NCBI GenBank assembly: GCA_027310825.1
Contig: DAIDAC010000004.1
Span: 1 to 64,000 of the forward strand
DNA: 64,000 nucleotides
From: Candidatus Micrarchaeaceae archaeon
GTDB taxonomy: Archaea > Micrarchaeota > Micrarchaeia > Micrarchaeales > Micrarchaeaceae
Direction of reading: 5' to 3'
The number at the start of each line of letters is the position of its first letter. The stretch's first letter is position 1. The position numbers and the translations under genes were made by a program. Below, in pieces: positions 33,847 through 41,447 of this stretch. Under the pieces are notes generated by a model. The model ran no database searches, was not told the origin of the DNA, and worked only from the letters and a program-made list of their open reading frames with translations.

Positions 33847-34182
33847 TCATTTCTTTGCTTGGACATATCGCTGTGCGTTCTCCTGCATTTTCTTAGCGAA
33901 CGACTGCTCCATGTCTATTCCAAGGAGCGCTGCGATTCTCGCCAGATAGAAAAGTGCGTCTGACACTTCTTCTGCGATCGACTCTTTCTCTATTCCTGTT
34001 GAGTGTGCCTTTGTCCAGTACTTGTTCCTCATGAATTTCTTGACCTTGTTCTGAAGCTCGCCAACTTCTCCTCCAAGCGCGTTGGATATGTAGAGAAGTT
34101 CTACGTCCTCTGCAGTGTACTTTGCGTCCTTTGGGCTGACCCAAGTCTTTGCAGATTCAGTTATTGTGTCGTTGAGCTTCAT
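33847..34182 (-). CDS. MazG-like nucleotide pyrophosphohydrolase in the ribosomal operon
   Basis: This 111-residue single MazG/all-alpha NTP pyrophosphohydrolase domain has the metal-binding GGEVGELQNKVKKF (Glu pair) and EEVSDALFYLARIAALL (EExxD-type) helices. It should hydrolyse a nucleoside triphosphate to the monophosphate and PPi, perhaps clearing damaged nucleotides or adjusting dNTPs. It lies between rpl2 and rps19 with 12-nt and 10-nt gaps, a place where other archaea have no extra gene. Confidence 0.9.
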   Translation of the reverse strand: MKLNDTITESAKTWVSPKDAKYTAEDVELLYISNALGGEVGELQNKVKKFMRNKYWTKAHSTGIEKESIAEEVSDALFYLARIAALLGIDMEQSFAKKMQENAQRYVQAKK

Positions 34183-34194
34183 GAATATCGCTGA

Positions 34195-34911
34195 TTAACC
34201 TTTCTTCTTTCTTCCAACTCTGCGTGCAGCGATGTGTCCCACCTTTCTTCCAGGAGGTGCATTCCTCGACGTCATAGAAGACTGTCCCTTGTGGTGCTGC
34301 TTTCCTCCGAATGGGTGGTCGACCGGGTTGAGCTTTACTCCACGGTATGTCGGCCACATCTTGTTGATCGCGTGCATGATGTAGTGGTTCTTTCCTGCCT
34401 TGACTATCGGCTGCTCGTTCATTCCTCCTCCGGCAACAACTCCGAGTTGTGCCCTGCATTCGCTGCTAAGTGTTATGCTTTGCTTTGATGGAAGCGTAAG
34501 CGTCGTGGTCTTGCCAATGTGCGACGCGATGTATGCCTTGCTCCCTGCGCTTCTTACGAACTTGCCACCGTCTCCAGGCCTGGATTCGATGTTGTAAACC
34601 GGAATTCCTTCTGGTATGTCTCCCAGCTTCATTACGCTTCCGAGTGTGTAATGAGGAGTCGGGCCTACGTGTATTCTGTCGCCGACGCGGATGCCTTCCG
34701 GTGCAAGCATGTGCGACGTTGTGAAATCTTCAAATCGGAGTTCTACCAATGGGGCCGTGTGGCCGGTGTGGTTTATTATTTCGATGACTTCTCCAGTCAT
34801 GCTCTTTGTCTGGTCTCCAGTGTAGCCTACGCTGATGTCAAAGGTGCCTGGCGCTTTTCTGTACGCCACCGAGCCCTTTCCTCTTCGTTGCTGCTTAAGA
34901 CGCTTTCCCAT
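34195..34911 (-). CDS. rpl2: Large-subunit ribosomal protein L2
   Basis: This 238-residue protein has the C-terminal signature GVKLNPVDHPFGGKQHHKG, including the histidine near the peptidyl-transferase centre. The OB and SH3-like domains match family length. It is preceded by rpl23 (10-nt gap) and followed by the MazG gene. Confidence 0.98.
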   Translation of the reverse strand: MGKRLKQQRRGKGSVAYRKAPGTFDISVGYTGDQTKSMTGEVIEIINHTGHTAPLVELRFEDFTTSHMLAPEGIRVGDRIHVGPTPHYTLGSVMKLGDIPEGIPVYNIESRPGDGGKFVRSAGSKAYIASHIGKTTTLTLPSKQSITLSSECRAQLGVVAGGGMNEQPIVKAGKNHYIMHAINKMWPTYRGVKLNPVDHPFGGKQHHKGQSSMTSRNAPPGRKVGHIAARRVGRKKKG

Positions 34912-34921
34912 TTTTACACCG

Positions 34922-35176
34922 TTATCCTACGAGCTTCAACTTCGCCGCTACGTCGCTGGCCTTGTAGCCCTTTGCCACTTGGATGTAGACCTTCTTGACG
35001 TTTGTCGGCAGGTTGATTGCCCGTATGTTTGAAACCTTTACATTGAACATCGATTCGAATTCCTTTTTTATCTCCGGCTTTGTCGCCCTGATGTCGGCTA
35101 TGTATGTGATGGTGTTGTGCTTATCGACCATGCCTATGGCCTTTTCTGTTGCAAGCGGGTGTTTTAGTACTGCCAT
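34922..35176 (-). CDS. rpl23: Large-subunit ribosomal protein L23
   Basis: This 84-residue protein begins AVLKHPLATEKAIG and has the KKEFESMFNVKVSNIRAINLP core of L23, the docking site near the tunnel exit for SRP. Four nt follow the rpl4 stop. Confidence 0.96.
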   Translation of the reverse strand: MAVLKHPLATEKAIGMVDKHNTITYIADIRATKPEIKKEFESMFNVKVSNIRAINLPTNVKKVYIQVAKGYKASDVAAKLKLVG

Positions 35177-35180
35177 GAAA

Positions 35181-35984
35181 TCATTCCAATGATAGCTTTG
35201 TTATGTCGTCTGCGAGCGACTTCACTGCGCCTTCGCTCCACACTGTCACTCTTCCCGGTGTTCCGCCAGGAGCAAGCAGTTTTGCACGGAGGTTTTGTGC
35301 TGTGCAGACGTCGACTCCAGGTATGTTGCGCGCTGCCCTTATTACGCCCTTGTCCTCCTTGACGACGAGGAGCACGCTCTTTCTGAATGTCTTTCTTTGC
35401 GAAAGCCTCCTTAGCCCTTTCCTTATCCTTGGCTTTGAGCTCTTTTCGAGATCTGAAGAAAGCTTGAGCGACTCGAATGCCTTCATTACGTCTTTTGTCT
35501 TCTTCACTGATTCGATGTCGTTGGTGATTACAATAGGTACAACAAATTCTGCGTTGTGCCTGCTCTTGACATAATGCGTGTCTGCTGTCGCTGCGACAGC
35601 CGACCTTATCGCCTTTTGGTATTCCTTTCTGTTGATCCTTTCTACTAGCGTCTTTTCTATCATGTGCGGGTGTGCCCTTCTTCCCTTCACTCCGGAAGGG
35701 ATTCTTCTGACGTCACCCTGTCGACCTCCTCCAAGTTTCTGTCTTGGTCTGATTGCCCTTCCCATGTGTCTGCCGCTTCTGTATGAGTTCATTGCCCCGT
35801 AGTAACGGGCGGTTGTGTTCATACCTGCGAGCGGGTCGTGGCTTTTTGGCTGAAGTGCAAGGCTTTCTTCTGCAAGCACAGCTCTTCTTATTAGGTCAAC
35901 GCGGACTTCCTCGTGGAAAGCTGCTGGAAGCTCGACTGTTCCTTGCGTGCTGCCTGTTAATGTTCTGATGCTTGCGCTTGCCAT
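35181..35984 (-). CDS. rpl4: Large-subunit ribosomal protein L4
   Basis: This 267-residue archaeal/eukaryotic L4 has the RQKLGGGRQGDVRRIPSGVKGRRAHP loop region (split here, residues about 80-105), which reaches into the exit tunnel. Nearby are VPIVITNDIE and the C-terminal RVTVWSEGAVKSL. It follows rpl3 by 4 nt. Confidence 0.97.
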   Translation of the reverse strand: MASASIRTLTGSTQGTVELPAAFHEEVRVDLIRRAVLAEESLALQPKSHDPLAGMNTTARYYGAMNSYRSGRHMGRAIRPRQKLGGGRQGDVRRIPSGVKGRRAHPHMIEKTLVERINRKEYQKAIRSAVAATADTHYVKSRHNAEFVVPIVITNDIESVKKTKDVMKAFESLKLSSDLEKSSKPRIRKGLRRLSQRKTFRKSVLLVVKEDKGVIRAARNIPGVDVCTAQNLRAKLLAPGGTPGRVTVWSEGAVKSLADDITKLSLE

Positions 35985-35988
35985 GTTT

Positions 35989-36954
35989 TCACTTTGCTAT
36001 GTATGTTATCTTTGGTTCCTTGATGCCCTTGATGTTCCTGTCACGGATCGACTTTCTAAGTCTGACCATTCTCTTCGACGGACCTCCGACAGACCCGTGG
36101 ACTATTATGAAATCGTTCTTGACTACTCCGTAGTTCTTGAAGCCTGAGCCTTTGTTGATAGTAACCGCGTCTGCCTTTGCCCCGATCTTAAGTATGCGCT
36201 TATTGTGTTCTGTCCTGTAGTTGAATCCCATCTGCCCCGCTCTTGGCACAGTGTAGAATATTCTGCTGTCTCCATATGAACCGAGAGGTCCCCCGTGCCT
36301 TACTTTGTTTGTGGCCTTTCTCCTGTTTCTCTTTACGTGGAATCTCTTTATTACTCCTGCCCAACCCTTTCCTGTTGTGACGCCAGAAACGTCGACGAAT
36401 TCTCCTGGCTTGAATATGTCTGTTGCCTTGATTTCTTTGCCGAGGACCTTTGATGCGAGCTCGAATTTCTCTGCTGAGTCCTTGCCGCCGAGCGTTGTCT
36501 CGAATCGGACCGGGTGATGTTGGCCGACTGAAACCTCTTCGGGATAAGCGACGACGAGCGCTGTGATGTCGGTGAACTCTTTTGCCTTCGCCTTCATCGA
36601 TTCGAGCTTGCTTTCATCGTTGGCAAGCTTCTTGACATTGAGCTTCTGCGCGAGCGCCTTGTTGTAGAGCTCGCCTCTTGCTACTTTATAATTAGAAATT
36701 TCGTCTGTTCCGTAAAACCTTATTCCATAAACCTCCATCCGAGGAACTTCGAGGACAGTAACTGCCCTCACCGCTTCTTGATTCTTCGCCGGCCCTTCAG
36801 AATCGTCGACATATGCAAGGTGGGTCATTCCCACTTTGTAGGCGACCATGTTGCAAAGGACAGGTTCCTTGACCTTCGGTGCATTGCGCAGCCTTGGCAG
36901 TCGCTTTTGTGCGCGTCTGTGCGGCCAATATTGCATTGAACCATGTCGGGTCAT
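35989..36954 (-). CDS. rpl3: Large-subunit ribosomal protein L3
   Basis: This protein of about 321 residues has the archaeal N-terminus (WPHRRAQKRLPRLRN), the FVDVSGVTTGKGWAGVIKRF block and the PRAGQMGF loop near the peptidyl-transferase centre. The ATG at 36954 is preferred because the family starts close to this point; an ATG at 36984 lies in a hairpin and would add ten uncharged residues. First gene of the L3-L4-L23-L2-MazG-S19-L22-S3 operon. Confidence 0.96.
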   Translation of the reverse strand: MTRHGSMQYWPHRRAQKRLPRLRNAPKVKEPVLCNMVAYKVGMTHLAYVDDSEGPAKNQEAVRAVTVLEVPRMEVYGIRFYGTDEISNYKVARGELYNKALAQKLNVKKLANDESKLESMKAKAKEFTDITALVVAYPEEVSVGQHHPVRFETTLGGKDSAEKFELASKVLGKEIKATDIFKPGEFVDVSGVTTGKGWAGVIKRFHVKRNRRKATNKVRHGGPLGSYGDSRIFYTVPRAGQMGFNYRTEHNKRILKIGAKADAVTINKGSGFKNYGVVKNDFIIVHGSVGGPSKRMVRLRKSIRDRNIKGIKEPKITYIAK

Positions 36955-36981
36955 AAGTAACACTAGTTGTTGTATCTTCGA

Positions 36982-36997
36982 CATCGCCGAGGCGATG
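36982..36997 (-). promoter_or_regulatory. Hairpin in the rpl3 operon leader
   Basis: CATCGC (36982-36987) and GCGATG (36992-36997) form a 6-bp hairpin with loop CGAG, about 28 nt upstream of the rpl3 ATG. It lies inside a leader of about 100 nt, long for this genome. It may take part in feedback control of the operon; no protein-binding site can be proven. Confidence 0.35.
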
Positions 36998-37080
36998 ACC
37001 AGAACGTCGGGAAAAGAAGGCTTTTACCTTCAGGGAACATCAAGATTTCTCTCGATATAGGTAGTATATTATGCGAATGG

Positions 37081-37090
37081 GTTTATAAAC
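37081..37090 (-). promoter_or_regulatory. Palindromic TATA box of the rpl3 operon
   Basis: GTTTATAAAC is a perfect palindrome between pcc1 and rpl3. Transcription of the rpl3 operon would start near 37058, giving a leader of about 104 nt. Confidence 0.55.
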
Positions 37091-37132
37091 TTTGGCTCTC
37101 GTGCCGAGAAAGGGCTTATTTGTGGAACTACC

Positions 37133-37363
37133 CTACTTTTCTGTTCCTGAAACTGTGCCTTCTATTGCTTGGATGTCGCGCATCAATGAGTTGAAAGAAG
37201 CCCTTAGCGCCGTTGCATCCTCTGCAGATATGATTATCGTGATCGTGGCTTTGTCTTCCTTTACTGAGACCGTGCCCCTTTTCTGGTCTCTTGCCTTTCC
37301 CAGAATAGACTGGTAGCTCGACTTTGTTCGCTTCGGAAGTACGATTGTCGCTGTATGCGTCAT
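37133..37363 (-). CDS. pcc1: KEOPS complex subunit Pcc1
   Basis: This 76-residue protein has the Pcc1 C-terminal helix DATALRASFNSLMRDIQAIE. Pcc1 dimerises and scaffolds Kae1/Bud32/Cgi121 for the t6A modification of ANN-decoding tRNAs (including Ile, Asn and initiator Met tRNAs encoded here). The ATG at 37363 follows GGTGA and overlaps the Brix gene stop (ATGA). A longer reading from 37417 adds a stretch out of keeping with the family. Confidence 0.88.
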   Translation of the reverse strand: MTHTATIVLPKRTKSSYQSILGKARDQKRGTVSVKEDKATITIIISAEDATALRASFNSLMRDIQAIEGTVSGTEK

Positions 37364-37638
37364 TTCTTCACCGATATACTTTCTGTCTTTCCAAACTTCC
37401 AATTTAATCCTTTGCATGTTTTCGTTACCCTCATCTGCAGTGCAGATATCTTTCCTTCAGAGTAATCTTTTACTATCAGAACTTTGTCGAATCCGTTTTC
37501 TTGCGCGAGTTCTGCTATCCGCTTTATTGTTTTGGTGCCCCTCCTTTCGACTACAGAATCTTTTATCGGATTTGCCTTCAGGGCCTTTTGGACCAGCGTT
37601 GTCGAGGAAAAGTTTCTCGAGAAAGTTATGTACGGCAT
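37360..37638 (-). CDS. Short Brix/Imp4-like protein
   Basis: This 92-residue protein has ITFSRNFSSTTLVQKALKA and RRGTKTIKRIAELAQENGFDKVLIVKDY, which match the first half of archaeal Brix-domain proteins of ribosome/rRNA assembly. Those usually run to 150-180 residues, so this is a half-length version. It is translationally coupled to pcc1 and follows rpl15e by 7 nt, which supports a role in ribosome assembly. Confidence 0.78.
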   Translation of the reverse strand: MPYITFSRNFSSTTLVQKALKANPIKDSVVERRGTKTIKRIAELAQENGFDKVLIVKDYSEGKISALQMRVTKTCKGLNWKFGKTESISVKK

Positions 37639-37645
37639 GGCAGGA

Positions 37646-38212
37646 TCAGCTCCTGTTGTTCGCTCTCTTGCTTGGCCTGAATCTTGCTGTTCCGAAGCCT
37701 TTGTGCATCAGCCCTCTGTGCTTTCTTCCGGTCTTTGTCATTCCGCGCCATACCTTGTTCCTCTGCGCGATTGCCTGGCTGAAGTTTCTGTCTGCGAGCA
37801 CCGATGGGTTTGCTCTCTCGACGAGGATTACCTCGAAGAACTTCTGTGCGCCGGCTTCGCCGACAAAATAAGAATTAAGCACTTCGCAGTTCGTGAATCT
37901 TCTTCCTGCCCTTTCTTCTGCTGTAGATTGCGTTGACTTCTGTCTTGAAAAGTATCTCCCCGATTTAGATGGCTTTCTGCCTCCTGAGAATGCGACCCTC
38001 TTCTTCTTTCCTCCGAGCACGTGGACCCTTACTACGATGACACCGTCCTTTGCCTTGTAGCCGAGCTCGCGAGCCCTTGCTATGTTTGTTGGATGGTCTA
38101 TCCTTGTTATCGGCGGTTCTGCGCTCCATTTGACTATGCGTTCCTTGTAGAGCGGCGAGCGCTGCTTATACTCATCGACGAATGTTTGCTTTACGTGTCC
38201 GTAGAGTGCCAT
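37646..38212 (-). CDS. rpl15e: Large-subunit ribosomal protein L15e
   Basis: This 188-residue L15e protein begins MALYGHVKQTF and has RIDHPTNIARARELGYKAKDG, VRVHVLGGKKKR, and a basic C-terminus ending in RPSKRANNRS. It is specific to archaea and eukaryotes. First gene of an operon with Brix and pcc1. Confidence 0.97.
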   Translation of the reverse strand: MALYGHVKQTFVDEYKQRSPLYKERIVKWSAEPPITRIDHPTNIARARELGYKAKDGVIVVRVHVLGGKKKRVAFSGGRKPSKSGRYFSRQKSTQSTAEERAGRRFTNCEVLNSYFVGEAGAQKFFEVILVERANPSVLADRNFSQAIAQRNKVWRGMTKTGRKHRGLMHKGFGTARFRPSKRANNRS

Positions 38213-38255
38213 GTTTATCGCTGTAGAAAACTAGCACATCTATTGATTGCGAAAA

Positions 38256-38265
38256 CTATATAAAA
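38256..38265 (-). promoter_or_regulatory. TATA box of the rpl15e operon
   Basis: The reverse strand reads TTTTATATAG about 48 nt upstream of the rpl15e ATG, implying a leader near 20 nt. Confidence 0.5.
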
Positions 38266-38295
38266 CTAGACGTAAAACTGCCGCTATTGGAACTC

Positions 38296-38802
38296 TTACC
38301 ATAAGTTGTCAAGAGCGCGCCTGACCTCGGCTATCTGTATTTCCCTCTCCTTTCTAATCGAGAAGAATTTGTACAGCTTCCCGACTACGAAGCCTCCGCC
38401 GTGGAGCACTCCAGACGACAAAAGACCTCCAACCAGCACATACATCGCCATCGCAGGTGGAATCAGCCACGGTGCAACTATCGACAGTGCGTATATGCTG
38501 CCTGCTGCAACTGCTGCTCTCGAGGCCAATGATCCGGCGGTGTTCCTGACTATCACCTCTACTGCAGTGGCATGGTCCTTTATCTCCAGGTCGTTCACTA
38601 TCTCGGCAGGTATGAACCTGGCGTGCGGCCTCAGCATGTTCCTCGCCGTGGCTATAGTGCTCCAGAAGTTCGAAGAAAGCGAGCCTGGCATTTGTATCTG
38701 TGGTGTATGCTGTGCCTGTTGTGCCGTACTATGCGCACCTATCCTAAGATGCGCGACTACCCCCGGTGCCGCTGCCACATGGCAAGGCGCTATTGTTTGC
38801 AT
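38296..38802 (-). CDS. Orphan membrane-hairpin protein
   Basis: This 168-residue protein has a soluble Ala/Gln/His-rich N-terminal half, then a hydrophobic double segment (SIYALSIVAPWLIPP and AMAMYVLVGGLLSSG, about residues 100-135) likely to form a membrane hairpin. A basic C-terminus (FSIRKEREIQIAEVRRALDN) follows. No family recognised. A TATA element (CTTAAATAG, 38838-38847) lies about 40 nt upstream. The next reverse-strand gene has a similar layout. Confidence 0.68.
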   Translation of the reverse strand: MQTIAPCHVAAAPGVVAHLRIGAHSTAQQAQHTPQIQMPGSLSSNFWSTIATARNMLRPHARFIPAEIVNDLEIKDHATAVEVIVRNTAGSLASRAAVAAGSIYALSIVAPWLIPPAMAMYVLVGGLLSSGVLHGGGFVVGKLYKFFSIRKEREIQIAEVRRALDNLW

Positions 38803-38922
38803 CTCTATCCCCCATGATGAATCTATGATACAACTGCTATTTAAGCGAGGTATCCAAAACCGACAAGAAACAGAGTCCTTTTAAAGAAAACCTGACACTT
38901 TGACAGAACACGTAGTCCGCAC

Positions 38923-39417
38923 CTAGATAGTTTGGCGCAGGCATGAAGATAACGCGGCTGTCTCTTTTGCGACGACAATTCGGTACATGCGTACCAGACT
39001 GCTTGCTGGGTTTTTGTCCCAGTAGCCGCAATCGTCAGGTTTCTCTGCTACAGGCCTCTTAGCCATAAGCGCCTTGGCTATGTATGATACCACAATGATA
39101 ACTGCGCAGATTATGCCAATCGCTGCTGTCGATGAGCCAAGCCCTGCTGCCGAGCCGACAACAATCGCGGTTGCTTCTGCGGAAACGGTTATATGACCGA
39201 GAACGCCGGCTATCCTCTTTCTTCTCTCGGCTGCCGCATGTTCGGCTTTTGCAGCCTCCGCCATTTCTTTAGAAGCAGTTGAATGGACTTCGGAAGTTTC
39301 CGCTACGGATTGCCTCTGCTCTGTCGCCTCCGCTAATGTTGCAGCCTCTGCAAACGCTTCTTTGGCAGCTCCACGGCGCCTTGCCAGTGCCGTTGTCGAG
39401 CTCGCTTCCGCAATCAT
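38923..39417 (-). CDS. Orphan Ala-rich membrane-hairpin protein
   Basis: This 164-residue protein's first 70 residues are a highly charged Ala/Glu helix. Two hydrophobic segments follow (ITVSAEATAIVVGSAAGLG and AIGIICAVIIVVSYIAKAL, about residues 75-120) and a basic C-terminal tail. Similar in layout to the downstream neighbour. A TATA box (TTTAAATATC) lies at about 39446-39456, some 30 nt upstream. Function unknown. Confidence 0.68.
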   Translation of the reverse strand: MIAEASSTTALARRRGAAKEAFAEAATLAEATEQRQSVAETSEVHSTASKEMAEAAKAEHAAAERRKRIAGVLGHITVSAEATAIVVGSAAGLGSSTAAIGIICAVIIVVSYIAKALMAKRPVAEKPDDCGYWDKNPASSLVRMYRIVVAKETAALSSCLRQTI

Positions 39418-39513
39418 ATCCGTCTCCCATGATTATGTTGGCGCGTTTTAGATATTTAAAACAGGTGTGCAAACCCGACAGATGCCAGATGTGCACTGCA
39501 GAAATAGCGAAAC

Positions 39514-40665
39514 CTACGGTTGCATCCAATCGATCTCGTAATATTCACATGGGCTCTTCGGCAGTTCGATCCTCCTTATTTTGTAGTACGTTACCGATGT
39601 CTCCCTGTCTGCGATGGCCACCACGAGCTCTAGCTTGCGTTGTGTTGCGTCGTCGATAGCGGCGCTTAGTTCACTGCCGCCTATGTATTCCTCTTCGCTG
39701 AGCGATAGCATTGCGTAGCTTGGGCTGTCCTTGCCTGGCAATTCCGGATCGTTGTTTTTCCGATGATAAAGCACAAAGTCAACATCGAGATTTTTCTTCC
39801 TGCTTTTGCCGGGAATGGCAAGGATGAATGTCTTCCTGACAGAGTGCGCCACCCTTATTGCTCTGGCCCACTCAGACGTCAATAGCTTTGCATCTCTTGG
39901 GAAAACGTGGAGGACGTGTTCGCTGTGCACCCAGCTGTCGCCATCCTTGTTCGGCTTTGCCCCTGGAAAGTATATTCTGAAGTGTGTCCCGAACTTGAAT
40001 CCTGATTTTACCACGTATCCTTTCGACCTCCAGTCGCTGTAAACTTCGTAGAGCTTTTGGAAATCCGGGCGTTTCTTTTCTGCGGTTGTGATAAGCTCTT
40101 GCTTGCTGCAGTTGCTTATCTTCAAGACGTTGTGTTCGATGAGGAAAAGTGCTTCAAAAGCGTCTAGCTTATTTAGGATTCCCCGTTCGCTAAGCTTGTA
40201 TGTTCCGAATTGCCCGAACCAATGTTCATCGTAAATCTCCTTTCCTGCCTCTTTGTCGTCGATTACTGTGATTAGGTCTTCTGGGAAGAAAAGCCCTTTT
40301 AGTTTGTAGTGCTTTAGGCTTAACGCAGATGTTGGATACTTCTTCGCGACTTTTGCAGTAGCTCCAATTACACCCTCCGGATATTTTATTATGAGCCCGC
40401 GGTCTCTCCAGTCCTTGTATGTCGAGTAACGTGCCATTAGTTTTCCTTTGCTGCCGAACCGCGTTGCGACTTCGTTGAAACTTAGTTTCTTGGTTCCGTC
40501 CCTGCACTCTGCGCCTCTGACGTCGATAAGATAAAGTGTTTCTTCTGGAGACAATCGTAGTGTCTTGCCTTCCTGCACGCCGAAGTGGCCCTTCCGCAAC
40601 GACTCTTTCGTTGCCTGGTCGTTTGCGGTTACCGTTTTTGCGTCTGAAAACTCAAGCAGCAGCAT
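39514..40665 (-). CDS. endA: tRNA-splicing endonuclease, duplicated (three-unit) form
   Basis: This 383-residue protein contains two related halves. YSTYKDWRDRGLIIKYP (near residue 80) repeats as YEVYSDWRSKGYVVKSG (near 207), the latter followed by the catalytic region FGTHFRIYFPG, HSEHVLHVFP and RVAHSVRKTF. Candidate catalytic residues are Y232, H247 or H250, and K278. A further C-terminal unit follows (residues 300-383). Ordinary archaeal EndA subunits are about 170 or 340 residues; a protein near 390 with three units is the form described from ARMAN archaea, which acts as a homodimer on bulge-helix-bulge introns. Intron-bearing tRNA-Trp and tRNA-Ser are encoded here. Confidence 0.92.
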   Translation of the reverse strand: MLLLEFSDAKTVTANDQATKESLRKGHFGVQEGKTLRLSPEETLYLIDVRGAECRDGTKKLSFNEVATRFGSKGKLMARYSTYKDWRDRGLIIKYPEGVIGATAKVAKKYPTSALSLKHYKLKGLFFPEDLITVIDDKEAGKEIYDEHWFGQFGTYKLSERGILNKLDAFEALFLIEHNVLKISNCSKQELITTAEKKRPDFQKLYEVYSDWRSKGYVVKSGFKFGTHFRIYFPGAKPNKDGDSWVHSEHVLHVFPRDAKLLTSEWARAIRVAHSVRKTFILAIPGKSRKKNLDVDFVLYHRKNNDPELPGKDSPSYAMLSLSEEEYIGGSELSAAIDDATQRKLELVVAIADRETSVTYYKIRRIELPKSPCEYYEIDWMQP

Positions 40666-40676
40666 AATATCACCAT

Positions 40677-41435
40677 TCAGTACATGCTGCCTATGACCTC
40701 TTTTTCGACGTCAGATAGTTTTGCCGGGACGATTATTGCTGTTGGCCCGTTTGCAAAGCTCAGCATCTTCGCCTGCTTCAGAGTTGTTATTGTTTTCTGC
40801 TGATCCGGAAGCCCCATTTTGTGCATCACGAAAATAGTCGTTTTGTCGTCGAAAAGCTTACCTGCGTACTTCTGCTCGGCCTCTTCCATGATCCGAACCG
40901 CTTCTTTTATTTCGAGAGACGAGTTGTGCTCGGGAACGTAGTCCATCAAGACCAGGCTGTGTAGCTCGTTTGTGTGGTTTCGCTGGATTGTTTCGTAAAA
41001 CGATACCGGCGAGTAGTGCTGGACCCATTTTGATATCGTGCAAATCTGCCCGAATCTGTAAAAATCGAGTCCGGATTCGCCCATTAAAACTGACAGCGCA
41101 GAGTTTGCGTGGACAACTTTCACCTGCACTCCGAGCTTCTTTGCCTCTATGAACATTATCTTGTGCGTTGTCGCGACAAGCGGATCTCCGCCGACAAGTA
41201 TCGCTACGTTGTACTTCTTCGCCTTCTCAAGCAGTTCAGGAAGATCTTCTTCCATGTCAGATCTGCTCAGCTCCTGCAGCTGCTTTCCCAACAGCTTTTT
41301 TAGGAACGCAATTCGGTCTTCGTCGACAAATGTTGTGTATCGGTCCAGGCATACTAGCGTGCACGCCTTTGCAGCCTCTATCGAGCTTAACGGTATGTCG
41401 TTCTTGTCGAGGCCGATTCCGATGAGATAAAGCAT
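40677..41435 (-). CDS. dphB: Diphthine synthase
   Basis: This 252-residue SAM-dependent methyltransferase of the tetrapyrrole-methylase fold makes diphthine on elongation factor 2. It begins MLYLIGIGLDKNDIPLSSIEA and has AILVGGDPLVATTH (near residue 75), ANSALSVLMGESGLDFYRFG and VLMDYVPEHN, all typical of DphB. Located between endA and radA on the same strand with 11-12 nt gaps, so these three are an operon. Confidence 0.96.
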   Translation of the reverse strand: MLYLIGIGLDKNDIPLSSIEAAKACTLVCLDRYTTFVDEDRIAFLKKLLGKQLQELSRSDMEEDLPELLEKAKKYNVAILVGGDPLVATTHKIMFIEAKKLGVQVKVVHANSALSVLMGESGLDFYRFGQICTISKWVQHYSPVSFYETIQRNHTNELHSLVLMDYVPEHNSSLEIKEAVRIMEEAEQKYAGKLFDDKTTIFVMHKMGLPDQQKTITTLKQAKMLSFANGPTAIIVPAKLSDVEKEVIGSMY

Positions 41436-41447
41436 TCCACCACAGGA

